Assembly (NCBI RefSeq): GCF_003074135.1
Contig: NZ_PPDK01000005.1
Location: 51,493 to 115,492, forward strand
Reading direction: 5' to 3'
Origin: Euzebya tangerina
GTDB taxonomy: Bacteria; Actinomycetota; Nitriliruptoria; Euzebyales; Euzebyaceae
DNA length: 64,000 nucleotides
The notes below the pieces were generated by a model. It saw only the letters and a list, made by a program, of their open reading frames with translations. It was not told the DNA's origin and searched no databases. This document shows, one piece after another, positions 53,050-62,196 of the stretch (position 1 is its first letter; each line of letters opens with the position of its first letter). A program made the translations under genes and the position numbers.

Positions 53050-54152
53050 CGGTCGAGGAGCCGCTTGACCGCACGACGGACCCGGACCGCAGGATGCTGC
53101 ATGATGCGGTCGAGATCGGCTTGGAGCGCATCCCGCTGCGCCTGCACCTCTTGGATCTGGGCCGCCAGGTTCACCCGCTCGGCCTCCGCCACCGCCAGTG
53201 CCTGCTCCAAGCCCTCGGCGTTCTTGCGGGTCTGTCGCTCGGCTTCGGCGGTCAGGTCGAGTCGAGCCTGCAGATCAGCCTGTGAGGCGCTCGAGTCGAT
53301 CAACTCCTCGGTGAGGACCAACCTGAGCAGGTCCAGATCGGCCTCGGCGTGCGGGTCGGCGATCGCGCGCTCCAGCAGCGCATCCGCAATCGACTGCGGG
53401 TCCGGGCCGTCATCGGTCAGGCGCAGCAGCAGCCCGTGCCGATAGGCGGGTCCCTGCAGGTCGGCCTCGTAGAGATTGCGGTTGAGGAACCGCTGCACCA
53501 CCTCCACGGGCTCATCGTCGCCCAGTGAGAGCAGGTGGAAGAAGGTGATCATCCCGGCCAGCCACCGGTCCAGACGTCCGCTGGGGATGGTGGCGACGAG
53601 ACCGAAAGCGGCCAGGCGGTCGCGACTTGCGGCCAGGTTCGGGTGGCCGTAGTTGATGTGCTCGTTGAGGATGCCGATGGTCGGGAGGTCATCGGCGAAC
53701 CGGTTGCGGACGTAGGCCCGCAGTGCGATGTCGGCGTCGGGAACGCCGGGCGTGCCGAAGGGGCAGACGACGAGAGCCCATCGGGCGGCCACCCGGCCGA
53801 TCTCGTCCAGGAAGGACGACCGCGAGGCCGGGACGACGTGCTCCAGCGTGTCGAGCGTCACCACGGCATCGAAGGCGTCGTCGGCGAACGGCAGCTGAGC
53901 ACCGTCAGCCAGCACCAGGTCAGGCGCCTGCTCGTGCCAGCTGGACGGCGCGACGATGTCGGTGGCGGTGACGTCGGCCTCTGGCAGGAACGCCGCGAGG
54001 GTGCCCGGTCCGCCACCCAGATCGAGCACGCGGGCGTCCGGCCCGACGGTTCGCTCGACGACCTCCGCGGCAAGGCGATACCGCGCAAAATGGTCGAACG
54101 GCCGCCGCAGGAGGTGGTCCTGCTCGGCGGCCGTCAACGTCTCCCAGCTCAT
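53046..54152 (-). CDS. Class I methyltransferase with C-terminal coiled coil
   Basis: A 368-residue protein. The SAM-binding motif VLDLGGGPGTLAAFLPEA and the TATDIV loop are in the N-terminal half (~40-60), with FDAVVTLDTLEHV as motif IV. Residues ~275-350 are heptad-rich (SQADLQARLDLTAEAERQTR and so on), likely a coiled coil that could dimerise or scaffold. It is the first of the two-methyltransferase pair, 42 bases beyond rplA. Such coiled-coil extended methyltransferases often occur in surface-glycan loci; that link is inference. Confidence 0.78.
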   Translation of the reverse strand: MSWETLTAAEQDHLLRRPFDHFARYRLAAEVVERTVGPDARVLDLGGGPGTLAAFLPEADVTATDIVAPSSWHEQAPDLVLADGAQLPFADDAFDAVVTLDTLEHVVPASRSSFLDEIGRVAARWALVVCPFGTPGVPDADIALRAYVRNRFADDLPTIGILNEHINYGHPNLAASRDRLAAFGLVATIPSGRLDRWLAGMITFFHLLSLGDDEPVEVVQRFLNRNLYEADLQGPAYRHGLLLRLTDDGPDPQSIADALLERAIADPHAEADLDLLRLVLTEELIDSSASQADLQARLDLTAEAERQTRKNAEGLEQALAVAEAERVNLAAQIQEVQAQRDALQADLDRIMQHPAVRVRRAVKRLLDR

Positions 54153-54194
54153 GGCGGGGATCCTATGGGTTGGGCAGCACCCGGGTTGGAGGTG

Positions 54195-54932
54195 CTAGAC
54201 CGACACCTCGTCCGGGGCGGCCTCCATGGCCTCCTCGAACTCGTCGCGGGTCCGCGCCTCGACCTTGATCGAGGGGCCCTGCGACGTCGACATGGCGATC
54301 GACCGCATGTACCGACCCTTGGCCGAGGCGGGCTTCAGCCGGTGGAGCTCCTCCATCACGGCGTTGTAGTTGGCCCACAGCTGAGTTGGTGTGAACGAGG
54401 CCTTGCCGATCACCAGGTGCACGTTGCCCTGGCGGTCGACGCGGAAGTCGATCTTGCCGCCCTTGGCATCGCCGACGGCCTTGGCGACGTCCATCGTCAC
54501 CGTGCCGGTCTTGGGGTTGGGCATCAGCCCACGGGGACCGAGGACCTTCCCGAACCGACCGATCTTGCCCATCTGATTCGGTGTGGCGATGAGAACGTCG
54601 AAGTCCAGATCGCCGGAGTCGATCATCTCGATGAGGGTGTCGACCCCGACGATGTCGGCGCCGGCCTCCTCCGCCTCGGTGGCCTTCGGGCCGTCCGCGA
54701 ACACGGCGACCCGGTTGGTCTTGCCGGTGCCGGAGGGGAGGATGACCGAGCCACGGACCATCTGATCGGCCTTGCGGGGGTCGACGCCCAGTCGAACGGC
54801 GACCTCGACGCTCGGGTCGTAGGAGACCGTGCTGGTCTCGCGGACCAGTCGGGAGGCGTCAGAGGGGCTGTACAACCGCTCCGCGTCGATCTTTGCTGCT
54901 GCGGCCTGATACCGCTTTCCACGCTTTGCCAT
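54195..54932 (-). CDS. rplA: 50S ribosomal protein L1
   Basis: A 245-residue ribosomal protein. The central [15 protein letters not shown] segment and the N-terminal [12 protein letters not shown] are diagnostic of L1, which forms the L1 stalk and, in many bacteria, regulates its own operon. It follows rplK by 14 bases. Downstream it meets unrelated genes rather than rplJ. Confidence 0.97.
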   Translation of the reverse strand: MAKRGKRYQAAAAKIDAERLYSPSDASRLVRETSTVSYDPSVEVAVRLGVDPRKADQMVRGSVILPSGTGKTNRVAVFADGPKATEAEEAGADIVGVDTLIEMIDSGDLDFDVLIATPNQMGKIGRFGKVLGPRGLMPNPKTGTVTMDVAKAVGDAKGGKIDFRVDRQGNVHLVIGKASFTPTQLWANYNAVMEELHRLKPASAKGRYMRSIAMSTSQGPSIKVEARTRDEFEEAMEAAPDEVSV

Positions 54933-54946
54933 GGTTTCGCTCCCCT

Positions 54947-55372
54947 CTAGTCCACAACCACAAGACCCATCGAGCGGGCTGTGCCCTCGATGATCTTGGT
55001 GGCGGCGTCGACGTCGTTGGCGTTGAGGTCGGGCATCTTCATCTCGGCGATCTCCCGGACGGCGTCGCGGTTGATCTGGCCGACCTTGTTGCGGTTCGGC
55101 TCGCCGGAGCCCTTCTCGAGCTTGGCGGCCTTCAGCAGCAGCTTGGCCGCTGGCGGCGTCTTGGTGATGAAGGTGAACGAGCGGTCCTCGTACACCGTGA
55201 TCTCGACCGGGATGACATTGCCGGCTTGCGCCTGGGTGCGCTCGTTGTAGGCCTTGCAGAACTCCATGATGTTGACGCCGTGCTGGCCGAGGGCCGGACC
55301 GACGGGCGGGGCAGGGGTTGCCTGACCCGCAGGGATCTGCAGCTTGATGAGGCCGGAGACTTTCTTGGCCAT
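54947..55372 (-). CDS. rplK: 50S ribosomal protein L11
   Basis: A 141-residue protein. The thiostrepton-region and L11 core motifs [20 protein letters not shown] and [10 protein letters not shown] are intact, and [10 protein letters not shown] closes the C-terminal domain. The ATG at 55372 (MAKKVSGL) is standard; a longer upstream frame is rejected. Confidence 0.97.
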   Translation of the reverse strand: MAKKVSGLIKLQIPAGQATPAPPVGPALGQHGVNIMEFCKAYNERTQAQAGNVIPVEITVYEDRSFTFITKTPPAAKLLLKAAKLEKGSGEPNRNKVGQINRDAVREIAEMKMPDLNANDVDAATKIIEGTARSMGLVVVD

Positions 55373-55452
55373 TAGATGTTCGCTCCTTCGTGGTGCAAGT
55401 GGACTCGCTGTCGCGAGCCCTCCCACAGTGAGGTGGTGGTCATGTCAGGGAC

Positions 55453-56259
55453 TTACAGCTTGGCGACCTGTTCGAAGGTCAGCTCGACCGGCGTCTCGCG
55501 GCCGAAGATGGAGACCAGGACCTTGAGCTTCTCCTGGTCGGCGTTGATCTCGGAGATCGTTCCGGTGAAGTCGGCGAACGGGCCGGAGGTCACGCGGACG
55601 TTCTCGTCGACGTCGAAGTCGATCGTCGGCTTCTTGGCCTTGCCCTCGCCGTCGCCGGCCTCGTCTTCCTCCGGCTCGGCCAGGATCTTCTCGACCTCGT
55701 CGATCGAGAGCGGCACCGGCCGGGCGCCCGGCGGACCGACGAACCCGGTGACGGCTGGCGTGTTGCGGACGACGTACCACGACTCGTCGTCGAGGTCCAT
55801 GCGGACCAGGACGTACCCGGGGAAGACCTTCTTCTGGACCTGCTGCTTCTTCCCGGCCTTGATCTCGACGGCCTCTTCGGTCGGGATGATGATGTCGTAG
55901 ATCCGGTCGTCCATGTTCATGGACTGGATCCGGCTCAGCAGGTTCTCCTTCACCTTGGCCTCGTAGCCGGCGTAGGTGTGCACGACGTAGAACTCGCCTG
56001 GCAGGAACAGCGGGTTGATCCGCCGCTTCTTGGCGGGTGCCGCGGGGGTCTCGTCGTCGGCGTCATCAGCGCCGTCATCGGCGGCGTCATCGGCCTCGAC
56101 GATCTCCGCCGCAGCGTCGTCGTCGGACTCCGCCGTGGTGTCCTCACGGGCCTCGGACGTGTCCTCGACGTCGGCGCCCGCCGCGCTCAGCAGGTCGTCC
56201 AGGTCGTCGGTCGGATCGTCGGTGGCGACGCCGCCGTCGTTGGTGGTGTCGTCGCTCAT
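55453..56259 (-). CDS. nusG: Transcription antitermination factor NusG with long acidic N-terminal extension
   Basis: A 268-residue protein. The NGN domain starts near residue 87 with [19 protein letters not shown] and has [10 protein letters not shown]; the KOW domain ([18 protein letters not shown]) is at the C-terminus. The first ~75 residues are an acidic Asp/Glu/Ala tail. Such extensions occur in many actinobacteria. The ATG at 56259 overlaps secE (ATGA). It couples RNA polymerase to ribosome or Rho. Confidence 0.95.
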   Translation of the reverse strand: MSDDTTNDGGVATDDPTDDLDDLLSAAGADVEDTSEAREDTTAESDDDAAAEIVEADDAADDGADDADDETPAAPAKKRRINPLFLPGEFYVVHTYAGYEAKVKENLLSRIQSMNMDDRIYDIIIPTEEAVEIKAGKKQQVQKKVFPGYVLVRMDLDDESWYVVRNTPAVTGFVGPPGARPVPLSIDEVEKILAEPEEDEAGDGEGKAKKPTIDFDVDENVRVTSGPFADFTGTISEINADQEKLKVLVSIFGRETPVELTFEQVAKL

Positions 56260-56477
56260 CCGAAGATCCAGAAGACGATCTGTCCGAACAACTGGTCCAG
56301 CCCGAAGATGAAGCCGCCCAGCACCAGCGTGGCGGCGAGCACGATCAGGGAGTACTGGACGACCTCGGTGCGAGAGGGCCAGGCGACCCGTCGAAGCTCG
56401 GTGCGAACTTCTCGGAGGAACTGGGCTGGCCCGACGCGGGTGTCGCTGGTGGGGCCGCTGTTGGTTGTGTCGCTCAT
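56256..56477 (-). CDS. secE: Protein translocase subunit SecE
   Basis: A 73-residue single-helix SecE. The conserved amphipathic segment [20 protein letters not shown] precedes the membrane helix ([24 protein letters not shown]). It stabilises SecY. It overlaps nusG by 4 bases and follows tRNA-Trp. Confidence 0.95.
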   Translation of the reverse strand: MSDTTNSGPTSDTRVGPAQFLREVRTELRRVAWPSRTEVVQYSLIVLAATLVLGGFIFGLDQLFGQIVFWIFG

Positions 56478-56534
56478 TCGTGAACCGGTCGTTGGAATGG
56501 TCGGCGGCAGGATCAGATGCTGTGCTGTGAAACG

Positions 56535-56607
56535 CAGGGGCGGAGGGAATCGAACCCACGACCTTCGGTTTTGGAGACCGACGCTCTGCCAATTGAGCTA
56601 CGCCCCT
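56535..56607 (-). tRNA. tRNA-Trp (CCA)
   Basis: A cloverleaf is evident on the minus strand: acceptor stem AGGGGCG / CGCCCCT, anticodon loop with CCA, T-arm GGTTCGATTCC and a G discriminator. CCA is not encoded at the 3' end. The tRNA-Trp-secE-nusG order is conserved in bacteria. Confidence 0.97.
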
Positions 56608-56796
56608 CGGACGCACCCGGCGGTTGCTGGAGTGCACTCCAAACAGACCCCGTGGGTGGGATGGGATCCACGAGTGTAGGGGTGTCGTGGCGCCGCGTCC
56701 ATCGCGGACCACTGAGCAACATGTTGCATGAAGCCGCTGCGATCCAGGGTTCGTGCACCATGTCACATCATGGCGTCGCGACGTTGCCCGAACGGT

Positions 56797-57534
56797 TCAG
56801 GTGCCGAGCAGCCCGCCGGTCACATCAACCACCGCTCCTGTGATGTAGTCCGCCCCCTCGGAGGCCAGGAAGCCGTACACGGCCGCGGCCTCCTGGACGG
56901 TCCCGAAGCGACCCAAGGCCGTCGTGGCTGCGGCCATCTCGCGGACCGGTGTGGCCATGGCCGCGGCCCCCTCATCCTCCAGATGGCCGACCCGCACGGC
57001 GTTGACGCGGATCCCGTAGCCACCCAACTCTCGGGCCAGCGTCCGGGTGAGAGCGACGACGGCGCCGCCGGCAGCGGCGCTGGCGGAGCCGCCTGCCGTC
57101 GCGGTTGCCGTGGTCGCCGGGACGGTGAGGACGATCCGTCGAGGGGCTGGCCGGGCAAGCGGTCCGGGCTCCATCTCGGCTGCCGCGGCCGCCTGCATTG
57201 CGGGTGCCACACCACGGCAGAACGTGCGGCTGCTGGTCAGCAGCGAGTCGAGGACCAGGTCCCACTCCCGGTCGTCCTGGCTGACGAACGCCCGGTCCAG
57301 CGGGTGGAGGCTGGCGACGACGAGGACGGACAGATCCCCCTGCCGGGCCGCCAGTTCCGTGGCCGTGGCGGCGGTCTCCGGATCGGCAAGGTCCCCGGTC
57401 ACCGATGCCCCGGCGTGCTCCTCAGCCGCAGCGGTGTGCCCGGAGGCCGGACGGCCGACGCCGACGACCTGCAGACCACGCCGCGTCAGCTCCTCGCCGA
57501 CGGCCGCGCCGAGACCGGTCTCGATCCCGACCAC
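56797..57534 (-). CDS. Short-chain dehydrogenase/reductase-like protein with degenerate active site
   Basis: A 245-residue Rossmann protein. The N-terminus shows GIETGLG, a GxxxGxG-like nucleotide loop, and the C-terminus has GRFGTVQEAAAVYGFLASEGADYITG, typical of SDRs. The catalytic YxxxK pair is not where it should be: the segment reads SASAAAGGAVVALTRT, with Ser and Gly in place of Tyr and Lys. It may be non-catalytic or bind a ligand. The start is uncertain: a GTG at 57534 truncates the first strand, and the sequence lies just beyond infC, so translational coupling is possible. Confidence 0.6.
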   Translation of the reverse strand: MVGIETGLGAAVGEELTRRGLQVVGVGRPASGHTAAAEEHAGASVTGDLADPETAATATELAARQGDLSVLVVASLHPLDRAFVSQDDREWDLVLDSLLTSSRTFCRGVAPAMQAAAAAEMEPGPLARPAPRRIVLTVPATTATATAGGSASAAAGGAVVALTRTLARELGGYGIRVNAVRVGHLEDEGAAAMATPVREMAAATTALGRFGTVQEAAAVYGFLASEGADYITGAVVDVTGGLLGT

Positions 57535-57551
57535 GACGGCAACGGCCTGAC

Positions 57552-58073
57552 CTATGAGCCGGCCCCAGCCTTCGGTGAGAGGACCATCGTCGCGAAGCGA
57601 CCCTGCAAACCCGTTCGGCTGTCGACCTGGGCGACGTCGTCGAGCTCCTCGACGACCTTGTCGAGCAGGGCCAGGCCCATCTCAGGCCGGCGGAGCTCAC
57701 GCATGCGGAACATGACCTGGAAGCGAACGGAGTAGCCGCTGGTCAGGAACTTCCGTGCCTGGCGGACCTTGGTGTCGAAGTCGTGGTCATCGGTCTTCGG
57801 CCGCAGACGGAGTGCCTTCTGACCTGTCGACTTCTGCTTCTTCCGAGCCTCGCGGGCGGCCCGCTCCTGCTCATACTGGTACTTGCCGTAGTCCATGACC
57901 TTGGCGACGGGCGGCTTGGCGTTGGGCGCCACCTCGACCAGGTCCAGATCGGCCTCTCGGGCGGCGTCGATGGCGATCTTCAGTGGTACGACGCCGATCT
58001 GATCGCCGGTCGGCCCGATGAGGCGCACTTCCTTGGCACGAATCTCCTGATTCGTCGCGAGTCGTTCAGCCAC
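57552..58073 (-). CDS. infC: Translation initiation factor IF-3
   Basis: A 173-residue IF-3. The N-domain EIRAKEVRLIGPTGDQIGVVPL and linker ADLDLVEVAPNAKPPVAKVMDYGKYQYEQ are clear. The usual Cys of PPVCK is Ala. The C-domain FRGRE motif reads FRMREL. The GTG start has AAGGAG 4 bases upstream. It is not followed by rpmI and rplT, the usual neighbours. It prevents premature subunit joining and proof-reads initiator tRNA. Whether another infC exists in the genome cannot be seen here. Confidence 0.9.
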   Translation of the reverse strand: MAERLATNQEIRAKEVRLIGPTGDQIGVVPLKIAIDAAREADLDLVEVAPNAKPPVAKVMDYGKYQYEQERAAREARKKQKSTGQKALRLRPKTDDHDFDTKVRQARKFLTSGYSVRFQVMFRMRELRRPEMGLALLDKVVEELDDVAQVDSRTGLQGRFATMVLSPKAGAGS

Positions 58074-58158
58074 GTGTCTCCTTGCTCGGTGGGGATGTGT
58101 TGTGTTCGTCTCAGCCGGACGGGCCCCATCGTGACGTCTTGAACGCCCGACGTAAAGA

Positions 58159-58178
58159 CCGACCCTGCCAGGGGTCGG
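58159..58178 (-). terminator. Hairpin between the membrane hydrolase gene and infC
   Basis: CCGACCC and GGGTCGG form a 7-bp stem with a 6-base loop. On the minus strand it is followed by TCTTTA, so it may be a weak terminator of the upstream gene or part of the infC leader. The rest of the 58074-58297 gap shows nothing clear. Confidence 0.45.
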
Positions 58179-58297
58179 TTGGCCGTACGACCGGAGTCGT
58201 ACCAGAGCCTAGCCGTCGATCCCGCTGCTCACGTTCCAAGATGTTGACCAGATGGGCTCTCTCGCCCGGCGGGCGCTGCAGCTCGTGACCTCACCTG

Positions 58298-60691
58298 TCA
58301 AGACCTCACCTGCTGCGGAGTCGCGGATCTGGATGCGGCGCTGTCCCGTGCGTCTGCGCCGTAGCGCTGCGAGAGCCGGCGCAGACGCGACGCCAGGTCG
58401 CTGCGGCCCCGTTCGGTGGCGGCGTCAGCGGCAGCCGCCGCGCGACGGGACAGGGCGTCGAGTGTGCGTGCCCTGCGGGCGTGCACGAGCCTGTTGACCA
58501 ACTCGTCCGCAGAGGGGGTGGGCAGCCGGACGCTGGCCGCCTGCCGCTGCCACTTCGTCATCTCCGCCTCGACGACCTGGTCGACCACCTCGTCGTCGTG
58601 GTCGCTGCGAAGCACCGCGATCACGACCGGCTGGGCGTGGGACCAGCGTCGCCAGCGGTGCTCGACCCGCTCCGCCATCGTCGTCCCGCTCCAGACCGGC
58701 ACGATCACCGGGACGGCGACGACGACGGCCAGCAACCCCACGAAGAGCAGGGTGTTGCTGAGGCCCCACAGCTGCCCCGCGGAGAGGACCGCCACGCTGG
58801 TCGGCGCTGCGGTGACGACTGTCGTCAGGTCGACGACGTCCCGGCCAGGCCGAACGAGGCCCTGCCGCTGCAGCCACTGCAGTGGGCCGCGCACCGCCAT
58901 GCCGACACCCAGCATCAGCGCACCCACCAGTGCCGTGAGGGCCCCTGCCGAGACCCACTCGCCGACGGGAACGCCCTCGGGGAGCGTGACCCAGGGAGCG
59001 ACCACCACGCACACCGTCGCCACCGCCAGCGCGACGACGAAGAACACGAACGTCGTACCCAGCGCAGCGTAGGGGTGTCGGCGGACCAACAGCCGGCGTT
59101 CGCTGGCGTCCCAGACGTTCCAGATCAGCGTGACGAGCCACAGTCCGGCCAGCACGGCGGCGGCCAGCATCAGGACCCCGACGCCCTCAGCAGCGGCGCC
59201 GCTCACGTCCGGCGGGGACCACGACACCAACGGCAGCACGCCGAGAGCGGTCGCGATCACGTCGGTCCCACGAGCGGCGACGCTGTCCAGCCGATCACCG
59301 AACGCGAGGATCAGTCGGGCTGCGCCGGCGAGGGCGAGCCACCGGGACACGATGAGCCAGCGAACCCGCCAGCGTCTGCGGGGGACAGCCAGGTTCAGGC
59401 GCACCCCGTCCCACACGCTGCCCGCGTGGATCCGGGTGCCCACTGCCTCTGCCAGGACGTCGGCGACGAAGGGCACGAAACCATCGGTGTTGGACCAGTA
59501 CGACCCATGGTCGGTCAGGAAGGCGCCCCGATTGACGACCTCGGACTCGATCAGATCCTCGCGACGTGTCCCATCCGGACGAAGCGGACCGTTGGAGACG
59601 GGGTCGTGACTGGCGTGTAAGTTCAGCCATCCCTGTGCGGCACCGACGGCGTTCGGCCATGAGTCCGGGACGTCGATGCGGACCTCCTTCAGCGCAGCCC
59701 AGATCAGCGCCCCACCCAGGACGACCAACGCCACGACGCCGATCAATTGGTCGCTGATGTCGCTCATCGAGCCGGCCGCGAGACGAACGGCGCCGGCCAG
59801 TACGAGGATGCCGAAGGTCGCGAGCCAGGACAGGTGCTGCTTCCCGTGGGCGAACATGGTCCTGATGCCGTGGAGCTTCCGCAGTCCCGACCCGAAGGTG
59901 ACGAAGCGATGCAGGTTCGGGATGTTGGCTGATGTTGCAGCTTCATAGGCCACGGCCGCCCCCTGGGAGTGGGCGACGATCACGACTCGGTCGTAGGCCG
60001 CGGAGAGTTGGTGGAGGGAGCGTCGGACGCTTGCGGTGATCGCGGCTGCCCGCGTCGGGGATCCCAGGAGGACGAAGCTGTCGCCGACGGATCCGGCGAG
60101 GGCCGCCTGGACGCGGACCGCGATGGTCCTGATCCAGGGGATCGGCACGGCGCCGAGCACCAGCACCACGCCCATCAGCGCGACGAGCAGGGGCGTTGCG
60201 AGCAGACCGCACAGCAGCACCAGAAGAGCGACCACGGACTGTCCCAGCCCGAGGACCAGCCGGCTGGCACCAGCCGACCGCACAACTCGGCCGCGGGCAC
60301 GGTCATAGACGGTGCGAAGATGGGTGAGCAGGACCCACGGCAGCACGGTCGTCGACCAGTGCACCACCTCGGCGAAGGAGGGAGGGGCGAAGGCTCGTGC
60401 CCACCAGCCCTCCTGGAACCGGACATCGGCCACTGCATCGCCGATCGACACGCGAGCGTCGACGTAGGACACGGCCCTGCTGGCGTCGTCGTCGTCCCGA
60501 AGGTGCGCGTCAAGCACGACGACGGGCTGATCGTCGGGCGCGGCGGTGTGGAGCCACTCGGTGAGGAAGGCGAGCAGCGCGTCCGCCCAACTGGTCACCG
60601 TGCGGCCGCGTTGCTGCTCGCCGATGCCGTGCACGAGCAGGACACCGACGGACGTGGTCGGCGGGGTCGCTCCCTCAACCTCGTCGGGCAT
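58298..60691 (-). CDS. Large multispanning membrane alpha/beta-hydrolase-like protein
   Basis: A 797-residue protein. The N-terminus has LLVHGIGEQQRGRT, a typical oxyanion-loop HG. The nucleophile elbow AHSQG holds Ser242; Asp363 (in ASHDPVS) and His395 (in DHGSYWS) complete a plausible Ser-Asp-His triad. At least six membrane helices are inserted (~145-185, 290-335, 425-450) and continue to ~670. The C-terminal ~130 residues are soluble and Arg/Ala-rich. The arrangement suggests a membrane lipase or esterase. I recognise no specific family. The ATG at 60691 (with GGAG upstream) is chosen over a longer frame. Confidence 0.65.
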   Translation of the reverse strand: MPDEVEGATPPTTSVGVLLVHGIGEQQRGRTVTSWADALLAFLTEWLHTAAPDDQPVVVLDAHLRDDDDASRAVSYVDARVSIGDAVADVRFQEGWWARAFAPPSFAEVVHWSTTVLPWVLLTHLRTVYDRARGRVVRSAGASRLVLGLGQSVVALLVLLCGLLATPLLVALMGVVLVLGAVPIPWIRTIAVRVQAALAGSVGDSFVLLGSPTRAAAITASVRRSLHQLSAAYDRVVIVAHSQGAAVAYEAATSANIPNLHRFVTFGSGLRKLHGIRTMFAHGKQHLSWLATFGILVLAGAVRLAAGSMSDISDQLIGVVALVVLGGALIWAALKEVRIDVPDSWPNAVGAAQGWLNLHASHDPVSNGPLRPDGTRREDLIESEVVNRGAFLTDHGSYWSNTDGFVPFVADVLAEAVGTRIHAGSVWDGVRLNLAVPRRRWRVRWLIVSRWLALAGAARLILAFGDRLDSVAARGTDVIATALGVLPLVSWSPPDVSGAAAEGVGVLMLAAAVLAGLWLVTLIWNVWDASERRLLVRRHPYAALGTTFVFFVVALAVATVCVVVAPWVTLPEGVPVGEWVSAGALTALVGALMLGVGMAVRGPLQWLQRQGLVRPGRDVVDLTTVVTAAPTSVAVLSAGQLWGLSNTLLFVGLLAVVVAVPVIVPVWSGTTMAERVEHRWRRWSHAQPVVIAVLRSDHDDEVVDQVVEAEMTKWQRQAASVRLPTPSADELVNRLVHARRARTLDALSRRAAAAADAATERGRSDLASRLRRLSQRYGADARDSAASRSATPQQVRS

Positions 60692-60871
60692 GGACGCGCG
60701 CTCCTCTCTCCTCTGTGGAGGAAGAGGGGCGCGACCGCAGCGGTGATACAGCCGGCCCATCTCTGTGGCGTCGCACGGCGCCGATCTCAGATTCGCGCCG
60801 CGACGCGCAGCGTCCCATCGTCTATTCCTTGGGCAAGCGCGGGCGTTCCGAGGGCGAGCGCGGGCGCGAGT

Positions 60872-61690
60872 CTAGGTGGCTTGGACTCTGGCCTTGCGTG
60901 AGGTCCGGTACACACCTGGCGTAACGCCGACGTGGCGGACGAAGTGGCGGGTGAGGTGTGACTGGTCGAAGAAGCCCGCGTCGACGGCAGCGGTTGCGAC
61001 GGGGACGCCGTCCAGCAGACGCTGACGGGCCAACTCGACCCGCCGGCCGATGACGTAGGCGTGTGGGGTGACGCCGAACGTCGCACGGAACCTCCGGATG
61101 AGGTGGGCCCGGCTGACACCGAGCGATCCCGCGATGGTCGCGAGCGGCACGCCTGACCGGATCGACCGATCCAGTCGCGCCCGGGCATCCTCCGCCAGGG
61201 CGTGGCTGGACCATCCTGGCGGAGGAGGTCCCCCGCCCGGCGCGAGCACGGCATCCAGACGACTCAGCATCGTGGCCACGGCCTCCTCTGCTGCCAACGC
61301 CTCGCGCGGGTCCGCCAGTGCCGCGAAGGCCCTCCCGAGGAGGAGCCGCAGCGAGCGATCAGGGATCGCACCGCCGTCGACCGCCAGGCCGACGTGGTCA
61401 TCGCTCAGGACCGGAGCATCGAGGTACAGCGCCCGCTTCTTGAACGGGGCTCCCCGACCGGCCTGCCCATCGTGGGCCACGCCTGGCGGCAGCACCGTGA
61501 CCGCCCCTGGTGCGGCAGTCCGGGAGCGACCGTCGATGCGGTACTCGACAACGCCCTCCTCCACCTCCAAGATCGTCCACCCGGTGTGCACGTGTGGCGG
61601 ATAGGCGTGCGTCCGAAAGCGTGCCTGCAGCGCCTCGCGAACGCCGGGGACGTCAGGGCGCCATGCCGTGACCCACTCGCCCTCGGTCAT
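60872..61690 (-). CDS. AraC-family transcriptional regulator
   Basis: A 272-residue regulator. The N-terminal cupin-like sensor carries HVHTGWTILEVEEG and VLPPGVAHDG. The C-terminal AraC double HTH has ATIAGSLGVSRAHLIRRFRATFGVTPHAYVIGRRVELAR, then AAVDAGFFDQSHLTRHFVRHVGVTPGVYR. It is divergent from the DUF2000 gene, 50 bases apart; the pairing of AraC and DUF2000 genes is commonly seen. It probably controls its neighbour. Ligand unknown. Confidence 0.9.
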   Translation of the reverse strand: MTEGEWVTAWRPDVPGVREALQARFRTHAYPPHVHTGWTILEVEEGVVEYRIDGRSRTAAPGAVTVLPPGVAHDGQAGRGAPFKKRALYLDAPVLSDDHVGLAVDGGAIPDRSLRLLLGRAFAALADPREALAAEEAVATMLSRLDAVLAPGGGPPPPGWSSHALAEDARARLDRSIRSGVPLATIAGSLGVSRAHLIRRFRATFGVTPHAYVIGRRVELARQRLLDGVPVATAAVDAGFFDQSHLTRHFVRHVGVTPGVYRTSRKARVQAT

Positions 61691-61740
61691 GTCACAAACG
61701 TACAAGCGCCACGGATGGTCGAGGCGGCACGGTGCCCGCC

Positions 61741-62157
61741 ATGGACTCAACTGACCCTCCCAAGATCGCCGTCGCCGTTCGTGAGGACCTGCCGGTCTGG
61801 CAGAAGCTCAACGTGGTCGCCTTCCTGACCAGCGGCATCGGCACCAGTGATGCTGAGCTGATCGGAGAGCCGTACGTCGACGGCGATGAGCGGACGCACC
61901 TGTGCATGCTGGCCCACCCAGTCATCGTGCTGTCCGGCGACGCCGCAGCGCTCGCCCGGGGCCTGCGACGCGCGACGGAGCGCGGCCTGGCCACGGCGAT
62001 CTACGTGGAGGAGATGTTCGCGACGGGCAATGACGCGGACAACCGGGCGACGGTCAGGGAGGTGCCGACGGCCGAACTCCCGCTGGTCGGCCTGGCCGTC
62101 GTCGGCTCGCGACGTGAGGTCGACAGGTCGCTCGACCGACTGCGTCCGCATCGCTGA
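61741..62157 (+). CDS. DUF2000 family protein
   Basis: A 138-residue protein with the DUF2000 pattern: KIAVAVREDLPVWQKLNVVAFLTSGIG, then a central HPVIVLSGDAAALARGLRRA and an EEMFATGNDADNRA segment near the C-terminus. The fold is like peptidyl-tRNA hydrolase 2, but no activity has been established for the family. The ATG at 61741 is chosen; a GTG three codons upstream is possible. It is divergent from the AraC regulator. Confidence 0.8.
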   Translation: MDSTDPPKIAVAVREDLPVWQKLNVVAFLTSGIGTSDAELIGEPYVDGDERTHLCMLAHPVIVLSGDAAALARGLRRATERGLATAIYVEEMFATGNDADNRATVREVPTAELPLVGLAVVGSRREVDRSLDRLRPHR

Positions 62158-62196
62158 ACAAGTCAGGCCGATCGCCGGCGTGCCCGATGGGCCGCA

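Noticed and set aside
55453..56766. A 437-residue NusG frame that includes secE and tRNA-Trp antisense of another frame
   Set aside because: NusG's own ATG at 56259 overlaps the secE stop; the extension passes through secE and the tRNA.
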